DNA from: JBHJHP01 sp042219825
GTDB lineage: Bacteria; Bacteroidota; Bacteroidia; Bacteroidales; UBA5342
Direction: 5' to 3'
Assembly: GCF_042219825.1 (NCBI RefSeq)
Contig: NZ_JBHJHQ010000001.1
Coordinates: 1 to 64,000 of the forward strand
DNA: 64,000 nucleotides
The notes below the pieces were generated by a model. The model was given only the letters and a program-made list of their open reading frames with translations, was not told the DNA's origin and ran no database searches. How positions within the stretch are numbered: the first letter of the stretch is position 1; each line of letters starts with the position of its first letter. The position numbers and the translations under genes were made by a program. Shown here one piece after another: positions 35,427 through 43,123 of this stretch.

Positions 35427-35906
35427 ATGCTTTACAGAATTTTGAATACTTCCTCACGTTTTGTTATTCTGATCCGTCTGATGGTTGGTTCTGTATTTTT
35501 ATCAGAAGGTATACAGAAGTTTTTATTTCCTGCCTTGCGTGGCGCCGGACGTTTTGCCAAAATGGGATTTCCTTCCCCTGAATTCTTCGCCTCATTTGTA
35601 GGTGTATTCGAAATAGTATGCGGATTTCTGATGCTTATCGGGCTCTTGTCACGGCTGGCAGCCCTGATCATGCTTATCAATATATCAGTGGCTATTATTG
35701 TGACTAAAATTCCGATTGGATTTGGAGAGTGTTTTGGTCCCTTTATTTTGCGCGATTTGAAAACCTACGGGTTCTGGAGCATGGCACACGAGATACGTAC
35801 AGATTTTAGCATGTGGCTTGGTTCCTTATTCCTGCTTATTAAAGGAGGTGGGCGCTGGTCATTTGATTATGTGTGGATAAAGAAAATGGAACGAAATAAA
35901 AATTAA
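35427..35906 (+). CDS. DoxX family membrane protein
   Basis: A 159-residue protein with four membrane helices. The N-terminal RLMVGSVFLSEGIQKFLFP and GFPSPEFFASFVGVFEIVCGFLMLIGLLSRLAAL segments are typical of DoxX/DoxD-like proteins. DoxX proteins are linked to thiol and oxidative-stress balance in some bacteria and to quinone chemistry in others; the role here is unknown. It ends 4 bp before a Tat-exported hemerythrin gene and is probably in its operon. Confidence 0.88.
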   Translation: MLYRILNTSSRFVILIRLMVGSVFLSEGIQKFLFPALRGAGRFAKMGFPSPEFFASFVGVFEIVCGFLMLIGLLSRLAALIMLINISVAIIVTKIPIGFGECFGPFILRDLKTYGFWSMAHEIRTDFSMWLGSLFLLIKGGGRWSFDYVWIKKMERNKN

Positions 35907-35910
35907 TGAT

Positions 35911-36648
35911 ATGAAGACGAAACAGCTTAATATTCAGCAGGATAATCCCCGCAGAAATTTTATTAAAAGAGGTTCATTACTTGTTCTGGGATCAGCCGTA
36001 ATTAGAATGGCCGGTACAAATGCCAGTGCGCAAATGAAGGATGTGGATGATGAGGAGGAGGAAAAAGAAGTATCTGCCAATGAGGACCTGATGCGGGAAC
36101 ACGGTTTGTTGCAACGCATGATGATTATTTACGATACTGCAGTCATCCGGATGGGTAAGGATGAATATTTTAATCCGGTTTTTGTGAATCAAACGGCTGA
36201 CATTATCCGGAATTTTGTGGAAGACTATCATGAAAAGCTGGAGGAGGATTATCTTTTTCCCCGTTTGAGAAAGGCAAACAAAGAGACGGAACTTGTTGAG
36301 GTTTTATTGAAGCAGCACAGGGGAGGCAGAGATGTGACCGAAAAAATTCTGAAACTGACTCAGCCTGGTCAGGATCTGAAAAAGGATGACAAGCAGGAAG
36401 TCATTGCATTAATGACGATGTTCAATCGCATGTACCGGCCGCATGAAGCCCGGGAAGATACCGTATTGTTTCCGGCTTTCAAATCTGTGATTTCAGCACA
36501 TGAGTACGGTGCGCTGGGTGAGGAATTTGAAAAAATAGAACATCAGAAATTTGGTGGTGATGGCTTTGATATGATGGTGGATAAAGTATCAGAAATAGAA
36601 AGAACCATCGGTATTTACGATCTGGATCAGTTTACACCGCATGTATAA
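35911..36648 (+). CDS. Tat-exported hemerythrin-domain protein
   Basis: A 245-residue protein. The N-terminus has a twin-arginine signal (NPRRNFIKRGS, R14-R15) and a hydrophobic stretch ending ASA, so it is folded and its cofactor inserted before export. An acidic linker (DDEEEEKE) precedes a four-helix hemerythrin-type domain. The expected di-iron ligands appear in order: H64 (REHG), DYHEKLEEDY, KQHRGGRD and RPHEAREDTVLFP. It may bind oxygen or NO or store iron in the periplasm. It is coupled by 4 bp to a DoxX gene. Confidence 0.9.
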   Translation: MKTKQLNIQQDNPRRNFIKRGSLLVLGSAVIRMAGTNASAQMKDVDDEEEEKEVSANEDLMREHGLLQRMMIIYDTAVIRMGKDEYFNPVFVNQTADIIRNFVEDYHEKLEEDYLFPRLRKANKETELVEVLLKQHRGGRDVTEKILKLTQPGQDLKKDDKQEVIALMTMFNRMYRPHEAREDTVLFPAFKSVISAHEYGALGEEFEKIEHQKFGGDGFDMMVDKVSEIERTIGIYDLDQFTPHV

Positions 36649-36764
36649 ACAAGGACAGACCTTCTAATGAGCATCTGGGTTTAGTTATACTTTCAAAATA
36701 TTACAAGTTTCCCAAAGGTGCTGTAATTTTCAACATATGTACTATTCTTACATTCGGGGATTCG

Positions 36765-36772
36765 TATATTTG
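36765..36772 (+). promoter_or_regulatory. -7 element (TATATTTG) for the HEMGH lipoprotein gene
   Basis: It matches TAnnTTTG, 31 bp before the start codon. No -33 TTTG is found. Confidence 0.45.
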
Positions 36773-36803
36773 TATCATACGTATAAACCCGAAATTTTTA
36801 ATC

Positions 36804-38207
36804 ATGCTTATTAACCGATCATTCTTGTGTAGTTCTGTAAAAAGATACCAATCAGTTCTTGCTGTTCTTGTTTTTCTTATCTCTTTTGTTTCATGTATGA
36901 ACCGGCCAAAATCTGCTTCTGATAGTCAGCAGGCAGGACTGGAAAAAGTGTTATATATCCCGGAAAAGGTGTACGGCATACCGGATAGCAATGATTATGA
37001 AAACCCCGAAAGTGACTTCTGCTTTCAGCATATGGTTCAGTCAGAAAATGTTGCGATATTCTGGCATAAGGAATATGGTGATGATCCTATGGCTAATCAG
37101 GATACTACCCGGAGGTTTGATGCGCAGTTTGCCTTAAAAGAATGTGAGCGGTTTTACGATTACTATGTTAATGAGCTTAAAATGGTTGAGAAAGGCCATT
37201 CTGTAACAGACACCTTTAAATTGCTTGTATATGTTATCGGTGGCGATGGCGGAACAGCATTTGGTGGAGGCGAAGAGGATAAGATCGGTATATTATGGAC
37301 ACCGGCAGTCCGCATCAATAAGGCGCCTTACGGTGCACTGGCTCATGAAATGGGACATTGTTTTCAGTATCTTAGCCGGGCGGAATCAGGAAAAGGACCG
37401 CGGGGAGCCATCATGGAGATGTCGGCACAGTATATGTTGTGGCATGTTTATCCGGAATGGATGACCTTTGAAAACTACCATCTGAAGGATTTCATGAAAG
37501 GGACGCATTATGCTTTTCTACACCCACAGAATATGTATCACTCACCGTATGTGCTGGAGTACTGGTCGGAAAAACACGGGAAGGAATTTTTCGGCGAGCT
37601 GTGCCGGAATACAGAAAAGGGAGAAGATCCGGTGATGACCTATAAACGCTTGAATGAGCTGACACAGGAACAGTTTAACGATGAAATATTTGATGCTTCA
37701 CGACGCTTTATTACCTGGGATCTTCAGCGTGTGAAAAAGGTGGCCCATCAATATGCCAATCAGCATTTTACGAAGCTGGTAGACGACGGAGATGGCTGGT
37801 TCAGGATCGATTCAGCCAATTGTCCGCAGAATTATGGTTATAACGGCATAAAGTTGAATGTGCCTGAAGCCGGAACAAAGGTTGAACTGGTTTTTGAAGG
37901 TATGGCAGGAACCAGTGGATACAGCAGCGTAAAACCGGAGCTGGCCGGCTGGCGTTACGGATTTCTGGCTTCCCTGGAAAACGGGAAACGGGTTTACGGG
38001 GATATGGGCCAAACGGCTTCAGGTAAGCTGACGTTTAAGGTTCCCAAACATACAGAATATCTCTGGCTGGTGGTAAGTGGTGCACCAACAGAACACTGGC
38101 CGCTACCCATGCGCTGGGGGCGCCAGAAGGATGAGACGCCGGATGCACAGTGGCCTTATAAAATTAAACTGAATGGTACTGATCCCGACAAAGGAATGAT
38201 TTTGTAA
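36804..38207 (+). CDS. Lipoprotein with HEMGH metallopeptidase-like motif (DUF6055-like)
   Basis: A 467-residue lipoprotein with a signal ending SFVSC. A catalytic-looking domain has GGTAFGGGEEDKIGILW followed by ALAHEMGHCFQ, an HExxH motif, plus conserved WPEWM-like and MYHSPYVLEYWSEKHG segments. The last 110 residues are a beta-rich module ending WPYKIKLNG. The pattern resembles DUF6055 proteins of pathogens and gut bacteria; I am moderately sure of that. The HExxH helix suggests a zinc metallopeptidase at the cell surface, with no known substrate. Its stop codon begins a TAAGACA array. Confidence 0.75.
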   Translation: MLINRSFLCSSVKRYQSVLAVLVFLISFVSCMNRPKSASDSQQAGLEKVLYIPEKVYGIPDSNDYENPESDFCFQHMVQSENVAIFWHKEYGDDPMANQDTTRRFDAQFALKECERFYDYYVNELKMVEKGHSVTDTFKLLVYVIGGDGGTAFGGGEEDKIGILWTPAVRINKAPYGALAHEMGHCFQYLSRAESGKGPRGAIMEMSAQYMLWHVYPEWMTFENYHLKDFMKGTHYAFLHPQNMYHSPYVLEYWSEKHGKEFFGELCRNTEKGEDPVMTYKRLNELTQEQFNDEIFDASRRFITWDLQRVKKVAHQYANQHFTKLVDDGDGWFRIDSANCPQNYGYNGIKLNVPEAGTKVELVFEGMAGTSGYSSVKPELAGWRYGFLASLENGKRVYGDMGQTASGKLTFKVPKHTEYLWLVVSGAPTEHWPLPMRWGRQKDETPDAQWPYKIKLNGTDPDKGMIL

Positions 38208-38232
38208 GACATAAGACACAAGACATAAGACA
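38205..38232 (+). repeat. TAAGACA array starting at a stop codon
   Basis: TAAGACATAAGACACAAG and more copies begin with the TAA stop of the lipoprotein gene. TAA recurs at 38205, 38212 and 38226, in more than one frame. It is the third such stop-anchored array in the window. Confidence 0.65.
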
Positions 38233-38235
38233 AAT

Positions 38236-38480
38236 AGGTTCACGCAGACCCGCTATTGCGGGACGCAGATTAAAACGCAGGGTTACACAGAAAAAACAAA
38301 TAACTGATTTTGTAATTCTTTTTATCTGTTGTGCAATAAATTTTATTAATACGGATTCAAAAGAAAACTTCTGCGAAAATCAGCGTGAAACATCAGCGAA
38401 AATCTGCGGGAAATAAAGCAGGTTCACGCAGACCCGCTATCGCGGGACGCAGATTAAAACGCTGGGTTACGCAGAAAAAA
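38236..38480. repeat. Two 61-bp direct repeats with inner hairpin, of the CGCAGA type
   Basis: Copies at 38236-38296 and 38420-38480 differ at only a few positions. Each contains GTTCACGCAGACCCGCTAT then GCGGGACGCAG, a hairpin, and ends GGGTTACRCAGAAAAA. Between them lie CTTCTGCGAAAATCAGCG and related words, the same vocabulary as the array at 14950-16022. No gene is inside, and no GxxExxY gene is near. Confidence 0.75.
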
Positions 38481-38747
38481 TAACTTTTAAGGATATTAGA
38501 TTTCCCCTCTTTGTGCCGGTGCCAATCGGTGGAGAGAGGGACGGTTAGAATGCGTAATCTGGTTGTGCAAGATGAGATGTGTCAACGTAAAGAAGCTCTT
38601 AAGATATCTGTCAATCTTTAAATATTTAAGTTCAGATTACTATATTTACACTTTGAACAATATTTACAATTGTGATATTATCAGTGGCGGTTGAAAAAAA
38701 ATACCTCTGTAAATGATTTCTTATGATAAGATTAAATTTTTTACCCA
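38481..38747. other. Gene-free AT-rich region before the MORN-type gene
   Basis: No gene is seen. A C-rich/G-rich pair (CCCCTCTTTGTGCCGGTGCC...GGAGAGAGGGACGG) near 38505-38545 may form an imperfect stem. A promoter is not clear. Confidence 0.3.
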
Positions 38748-39653
38748 ATGATTATTCTTAAGCTGAAGAAAGGATTAATTCCAGATGTTGTGTGGATCCT
38801 GATTTTTTTATATAGCCTGAATTCTTATAGCCAGGATTTAAAAAAAAGACATACTACCTGTGCTAATTATGTTGAAGAATTTTACGTGTTAAAGGAAGAT
38901 AAAAGTGTAAAACAAGGTGAATATGTGAAATATTTTGTTGATGCGATAGATCGTAGAATACCTGTTGAATATGGGTTTTATGAAAAGAACCAGAAAATCG
39001 GAAAATGGTTTAGTTTTTACAACAATGGAGATATTAGGACGCTGGGATACTATGAAAATGGATTAAAGCAAGGTTTGTGGAAAGAGTTTTATAATTCTGA
39101 TACTTCCAAAGTTCAGCTTTTTGAGAATATAATTTTTCCGCATAGTAGTTTAAAGATAACTGCGGGGCAAATAGATGTTGATTTGGATGATGCGAAATTG
39201 TCAGCTTATGGGGTTTTTAATGCCGGTAAGAAATTCGGATCCTGGTATTATTATACTTTTGATGGAAATTTAGTACATAAATACAACCATTCAACCCATC
39301 AGCTGATTAATAGATCAGAAAAAAATTATAGTATTAACGAGTGCCCGTATCTGGGAGGCTTTGAACGGTTTGCCAATGAGTTTTTTTATGAAGGTTCACA
39401 GATTGAGTATAAAAACTTTCCAGGAGATACTTATGCATTATATGAAATAAAAGCTTCTGATGATTCAATTTTTACAACAATAATAGATTTGAAGGGAAGT
39501 AAAAAAATAGGTTCAAGGGTTAATACTATTCTGGAATTAATACCCAATGACTGGATATTTTCTGAAAAACCTGTTTTTATCACTTTAAGTTTTCTATCTG
39601 AAACAAAAGGGTACACGTATCAATTTATTTTTAATGAAAAATTAGAAGAATAA
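38748..39653 (+). CDS. Secreted protein with MORN-type repeats
   Basis: A 301-residue protein. A signal peptide or anchor (about 12-29) is followed by repeated motifs of the MORN/YwqK kind: EYGFYEKNQKIGKWFSFYNNGDIRTLGYYENGLKQGLWKEF and then GVFNAGKKFGSWYYYTFDG. MORN-like sheets of this sort in Bacteroidota often sit in secreted or antitoxin-like proteins of unknown role. The second half (about 190-301) has no known motif. The gene is richer in AT than its neighbours and has weak codon bias, which could mean recent arrival. It follows a repeat block and precedes a converging AraC gene. Confidence 0.7.
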   Translation: MIILKLKKGLIPDVVWILIFLYSLNSYSQDLKKRHTTCANYVEEFYVLKEDKSVKQGEYVKYFVDAIDRRIPVEYGFYEKNQKIGKWFSFYNNGDIRTLGYYENGLKQGLWKEFYNSDTSKVQLFENIIFPHSSLKITAGQIDVDLDDAKLSAYGVFNAGKKFGSWYYYTFDGNLVHKYNHSTHQLINRSEKNYSINECPYLGGFERFANEFFYEGSQIEYKNFPGDTYALYEIKASDDSIFTTIIDLKGSKKIGSRVNTILELIPNDWIFSEKPVFITLSFLSETKGYTYQFIFNEKLEE

Positions 39654-39666
39654 TTCTCCATTTCTC

Positions 39667-40539
39667 CTATCCTTCTCTTCCAAACTTTCTCCGGTAAATC
39701 AACGGCGTTAATCCTGTTATCTGTTTAAATTTGCGGTTAAAGTATGAGATGTTATTAAAGCCACTTTCCAGGGCAATGTTCCCAAAGGAATCGTGGCTGC
39801 CGGAGATCATTCGACCGGCATACTCCACGCGGATTTCATTCAGAAAATTTGAAAAGGTTTTTCCGGTACGGTTTTTAAAATAGCGGCAAAAGGCATTGGG
39901 TGTCATGTTGGCTATGGAGGAGATCTTATCCAGGGAGATTTCCTGAGTGAAATTACCCGACAGATAATTAAATACCACATTTATGCGTTCGTGGTCACTG
40001 TCACGGGAAGGAACATCAAAACGGACAGACGATAAAATTTCCAGGTGGTCAGACTGAGCAAACAGATCCAGGATCTCCATCAAAGCCTGAAACCGTTGAA
40101 ATCCGTTCATATCTTTTGTGGTAAAAATCAGTTGCGCCACCTTCTCTTTGTCATCTCCTGAAAGTTTTACACCCATTGAGGCGATATCCAGCAGCCGCTT
40201 AATGTGCGCCATCTCCGGAATTTCAAAAAACTGCTGACCAAAAGTTTCGTCCTTTAAAAAGATGGATATTCCAAAGGAAGTCTTTCCGTTTGTTCCTTCG
40301 TAGTAGGCTTTATCCGATTTAAAAACATGAGGTACATTTTTTCCGATAAAGTATACATCTCCGGCAGTGAAACGTTCCACATGGTTCCCGATAAAGCAGG
40401 TGCCTTCACCTTTTACAATATAAGTAATCTGGTGCTCAGGGTGATAGTGAATTGTATCATAAAAATAAGGTTGCTTATCCAGTTGCACTCTGAATGAATT
40501 TGTGCTTGTTTTTGGAATGATAAACCGGACTGCTTTCAT
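39667..40539 (-). CDS. AraC-family regulator with cupin domain, probable hydroxyproline-operon activator
   Basis: A 290-residue regulator counted from the ATG at 40539 (MKAVRFIIPK). Starting at 40623 would add a stretch lying under the divergent promoter region. The N-terminal cupin domain (HYHPEHQITYIVKGEG, FTAGDVYFIGKNVPHVF) binds the ligand. Two HTH motifs lie at the C-terminus (SLDKISSIANMTPNAFCRYFKN and FGNIALESGFNNISYFNRKFKQITGLTPLIYRR). It is divergent from four hydroxyproline catabolic genes, so it probably senses hydroxyproline or an intermediate. Direct repeats in the shared gap are a likely binding site. Confidence 0.92.
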   Translation of the reverse strand: MKAVRFIIPKTSTNSFRVQLDKQPYFYDTIHYHPEHQITYIVKGEGTCFIGNHVERFTAGDVYFIGKNVPHVFKSDKAYYEGTNGKTSFGISIFLKDETFGQQFFEIPEMAHIKRLLDIASMGVKLSGDDKEKVAQLIFTTKDMNGFQRFQALMEILDLFAQSDHLEILSSVRFDVPSRDSDHERINVVFNYLSGNFTQEISLDKISSIANMTPNAFCRYFKNRTGKTFSNFLNEIRVEYAGRMISGSHDSFGNIALESGFNNISYFNRKFKQITGLTPLIYRRKFGREG

Positions 40540-40571
40540 GACCTTAATTACCTTTAATAATTGATGTAATA

Positions 40572-40606
40572 CAAAAATAGGATAAAATAGTTCAAAAACA
40601 GGATAA
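40572..40606. promoter_or_regulatory. Direct repeats in the AraC/hydroxyproline divergent gap (candidate operator)
   Basis: CAAAAATAGGATAA (40572-40585) and CAAAAACAGGATAA (40593-40606) match at 13 of 14 positions and start 21 bp apart, two helical turns. Tandem half-sites of this spacing are how AraC-type dimers usually bind. The left copy also contains TATTTTTG on the minus strand, a possible -7 box for the regulator gene itself, so autorepression is plausible. Confidence 0.55.
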
Positions 40607-40637
40607 TAATTATCAATATTCATCTTTAATCCCTTCG

Positions 40638-40645
40638 TAATTTTG
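40638..40645 (+). promoter_or_regulatory. -7 element (TAATTTTG) of the hydroxyproline operon
   Basis: It matches TAnnTTTG 33 bp before the first gene. The lack of a -33 TTTG fits a promoter that needs an activator. Confidence 0.5.
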
Positions 40646-40677
40646 AACCAGAATAAATAACAAAAATTCTTTTCGAT

Positions 40678-41571
40678 ATGAAACCAACATGGACCGGTGT
40701 ATATCCGGCAATTACAACCAAGTTTAAAGAGAACGGAGAGCTGGATATCCCGGCATTTCTTAAAAACATCGATTATCAGGTAGAATCCGGAGTTTCCGGC
40801 ATTATTGTGGGTGGTTCACTGGGAGAATCCAGTACCTTAAGTGCAGCGGAAAAACTGAAGCTTGTAGAGGTCCTGCAGCCTTATCGTAAGAAAGTACCGG
40901 TTATTATGAATATTGCCGAGTCAAGTACAGTCAGGGCCATAGAAGCTGCCAGACTTGCTGAAGAGGGCGGAGCAGACGGATTGATGTTGCTTCCTCCGCT
41001 TTTATACAAGGCTGATGCAGAGGAAACCGTGGCTTATTTCAGGGAAGTGGCTGAATCCACATCGCTCCCCATCCTTTTATACAATAATCCGGTGGATTAT
41101 AAAATTGAGATAACCATTCCGATGTTTGAGCAGTTGAAAGATGTTCCGAATATAGAAGCCGTAAAGGAGTCAACACGCGATGTGACCAATGTGGTTCGCA
41201 TGCGCAACGCCTTCGGTTCACGCTTTAAAATTATGGGTGGAGTTGATACGCTGTGCCTGGAGACATTAGTGCTGGGAGCTGATGGCCTGGTGGCCGGTTT
41301 GGTCTGTGCCTTTCCCAGGGAAACAGTTGTTTTATTCGAACTGGCAAAAGCCGGTAAGTTTAATGAAGCAGTCAAATTATACCATTGGTTTATGCCGCTT
41401 CTGGAGTTGGATATTCATCCTAAGCTGGTTCAGTATATCAAGTTGGCTGAAGTTTATACCGGTATCGGAACCGAATACGTAAGACCACCACGCCAGATGA
41501 TCTCCGGTTCTGAACGGGAAAAGATTGTTGGAATTATTGAACAGGCGTTGAAAAACAAACCAAAATTTTAA
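40678..41571 (+). CDS. DapA-family deaminase/aldolase, probable 1-pyrroline-4-hydroxy-2-carboxylate deaminase
   Basis: A 297-residue class I aldolase-fold enzyme. The Schiff-base Lys is K163 (AVKEST), Tyr is Y135 (LLYNNP) and the carboxylate-binding loop is GGSLGES (45-51). DapA relatives in hydroxyproline operons convert 1-pyrroline-4-hydroxy-2-carboxylate to 2-oxoglutarate semialdehyde. That role is assigned from context, because the three other pathway enzymes follow directly. A lone DapA or sialic-acid lyase function is the alternative. One base separates it from the next gene. Confidence 0.9.
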   Translation: MKPTWTGVYPAITTKFKENGELDIPAFLKNIDYQVESGVSGIIVGGSLGESSTLSAAEKLKLVEVLQPYRKKVPVIMNIAESSTVRAIEAARLAEEGGADGLMLLPPLLYKADAEETVAYFREVAESTSLPILLYNNPVDYKIEITIPMFEQLKDVPNIEAVKESTRDVTNVVRMRNAFGSRFKIMGGVDTLCLETLVLGADGLVAGLVCAFPRETVVLFELAKAGKFNEAVKLYHWFMPLLELDIHPKLVQYIKLAEVYTGIGTEYVRPPRQMISGSEREKIVGIIEQALKNKPKF

Positions 41572-41572
41572 G

Positions 41573-43051
41573 ATGCAGACATTAAAAGATATCATAAATT
41601 CAAAACTTGAGAAGGCGACAGCAGCAATTCCGGTATACCGTGCGCTGTCGGGAAGACAAAGGGCTGATTTTTTGAGGTCAGTAAGTGACGAAATTAATAA
41701 ACTGGGGGATAAACTTGTTGAGACAGTGATGCAGGAATCCTTTCTTCCGGAAGGTCGTGTCCGTGGTGAGATGGGCCGAACGACCGGACAACTGAATAAG
41801 TTTGCTGATCTGCTTGATGAAGGCTCATGGCTTGAAGCCACCATTGACGTGGGTGATCCAAAGCGTGAACCACTTCCTAAACCGGATCTCCGGAAAATGA
41901 TGGTTCCACTCGGTCCCGTCGTGGTTTTTGGTGCCGGGAACTTTCCTTTGGCTTTTTCTGTGGCCGGAGGGGATACCGCATCGGCCCTGGCCGGTGGAAA
42001 TCCTGTTGTGGTAAAAGGCCATCCGGCGCATCCCCTTACAGGTGAACTGGTGGCCGGAGCCATTAGCACAGCAGTTGAGAAGGCCGGATTACCTGAAGGA
42101 GTGTTTGGTTTTATTCAGGATGCTTCCTATGAGTCGGGACAGTTGCTGGTGCAGCATCCCATGACCAAAGCGGTTGGTTTTACCGGTTCACAAAAAGGGG
42201 GAAGAGCTTTGTATAATCTGGCTGCACAGCGCGATGAACCTATTCCTGTATTTGCAGAGATGGGAAGTGTGAATCCTGTGGTCATCCTTAAAGATGCATT
42301 ACAGCATAACTATGAAACCATAGCAGCAAAGCTTGTAGCTTCAGTGAATCAGAATGCGGGTCAGTTTTGTACCAATCCGGGATTGATTATTACAACACGC
42401 ACTGACGGATTCAATGCCTTTATTGAACAGGTTTCATCACAGGTGAAGACTGCCTCTGGCGCAAAAATGTTCAGTGACAGTGTATTACGGAATTACAGGC
42501 TCAATGCAGATAAAATGTTTACACACTCTGAGGTAAAACTGATAGAGCGTGGTGCAGATGAGGCGGATCAGGATGTGGTAATGCCGGTACTGGCGATGGT
42601 CAGTGGTTCTGATTTTATGGCTAAGCCAACGCTGCATGAAGAAGTCTTTGGGCCGTTCAGCCTGATTGTGGCCTGTGATACTGACGCAGAGTTTTCAGAA
42701 GTACTCCAGTCACTTGAAGGCCAGCTTACAGCAACGGTCCATGCGACGGAAGAAGAGCTTGCTCAACGGAAGGATGTGGTGGAAGTCTTGTTGCAAAAAT
42801 GCGGCAGACTGTTGCTGAACGGTGTTCCAACCGGAGTTGAGGTCTGTGCAGCGATGCAGCATGGCGGACCATATCCGGCCAGTACGGATGCCCGTTTTAC
42901 TTCGGTTGGTGTATCGGCTGTTAAGCGCTTCGTCCGCCCTGTCAGTTACCAGGATTTTCCGGATGCATTGCTGCCGGATGAACTGAAAAACGGCAATCCG
43001 CTGAATATCATGCGGGTAGTGAACAATGTTTGGACAAAAGATAAAATATAA
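41573..43051 (+). CDS. 2-oxoglutarate semialdehyde dehydrogenase (aldehyde dehydrogenase family)
   Basis: A 492-residue NAD(P)-dependent aldehyde dehydrogenase. The cofactor loop is VKGHP (147-151, replacing the usual KPS/KPA), the general base E229 lies in FAEMGSVNP, and the nucleophile is C266 (NAGQFCTNPG). The GSVNP context and the VKGHPAHP segment are typical of alpha-ketoglutarate semialdehyde dehydrogenases of sugar and hydroxyproline catabolism. It oxidises the product of the preceding deaminase to 2-oxoglutarate. A hairpin in the 72-bp gap to the next gene may set expression ratios. Confidence 0.9.
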   Translation: MQTLKDIINSKLEKATAAIPVYRALSGRQRADFLRSVSDEINKLGDKLVETVMQESFLPEGRVRGEMGRTTGQLNKFADLLDEGSWLEATIDVGDPKREPLPKPDLRKMMVPLGPVVVFGAGNFPLAFSVAGGDTASALAGGNPVVVKGHPAHPLTGELVAGAISTAVEKAGLPEGVFGFIQDASYESGQLLVQHPMTKAVGFTGSQKGGRALYNLAAQRDEPIPVFAEMGSVNPVVILKDALQHNYETIAAKLVASVNQNAGQFCTNPGLIITTRTDGFNAFIEQVSSQVKTASGAKMFSDSVLRNYRLNADKMFTHSEVKLIERGADEADQDVVMPVLAMVSGSDFMAKPTLHEEVFGPFSLIVACDTDAEFSEVLQSLEGQLTATVHATEEELAQRKDVVEVLLQKCGRLLLNGVPTGVEVCAAMQHGGPYPASTDARFTSVGVSAVKRFVRPVSYQDFPDALLPDELKNGNPLNIMRVVNNVWTKDKI

Positions 43052-43075
43052 CTCCCTCTGTAAAAAGGTTAAAAG

Positions 43076-43093
43076 CCTCCCCTTTAGGGGAGG
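43076..43093 (+). repeat. Hairpin CCTCCCC-TTTA-GGGGAGG inside the hydroxyproline operon
   Basis: A perfect 7-bp GC-rich stem with a 4-nt loop lies between the dehydrogenase and epimerase genes, followed by TTGGAGGGG and not by a T-run. It resembles a repeat common between Bacteroidota genes. It may slow 3' decay of the upstream message. Confidence 0.7.
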
Positions 43094-43123
43094 TTGGAGG
43101 GGTAAAATAATTAATTTCAATTT

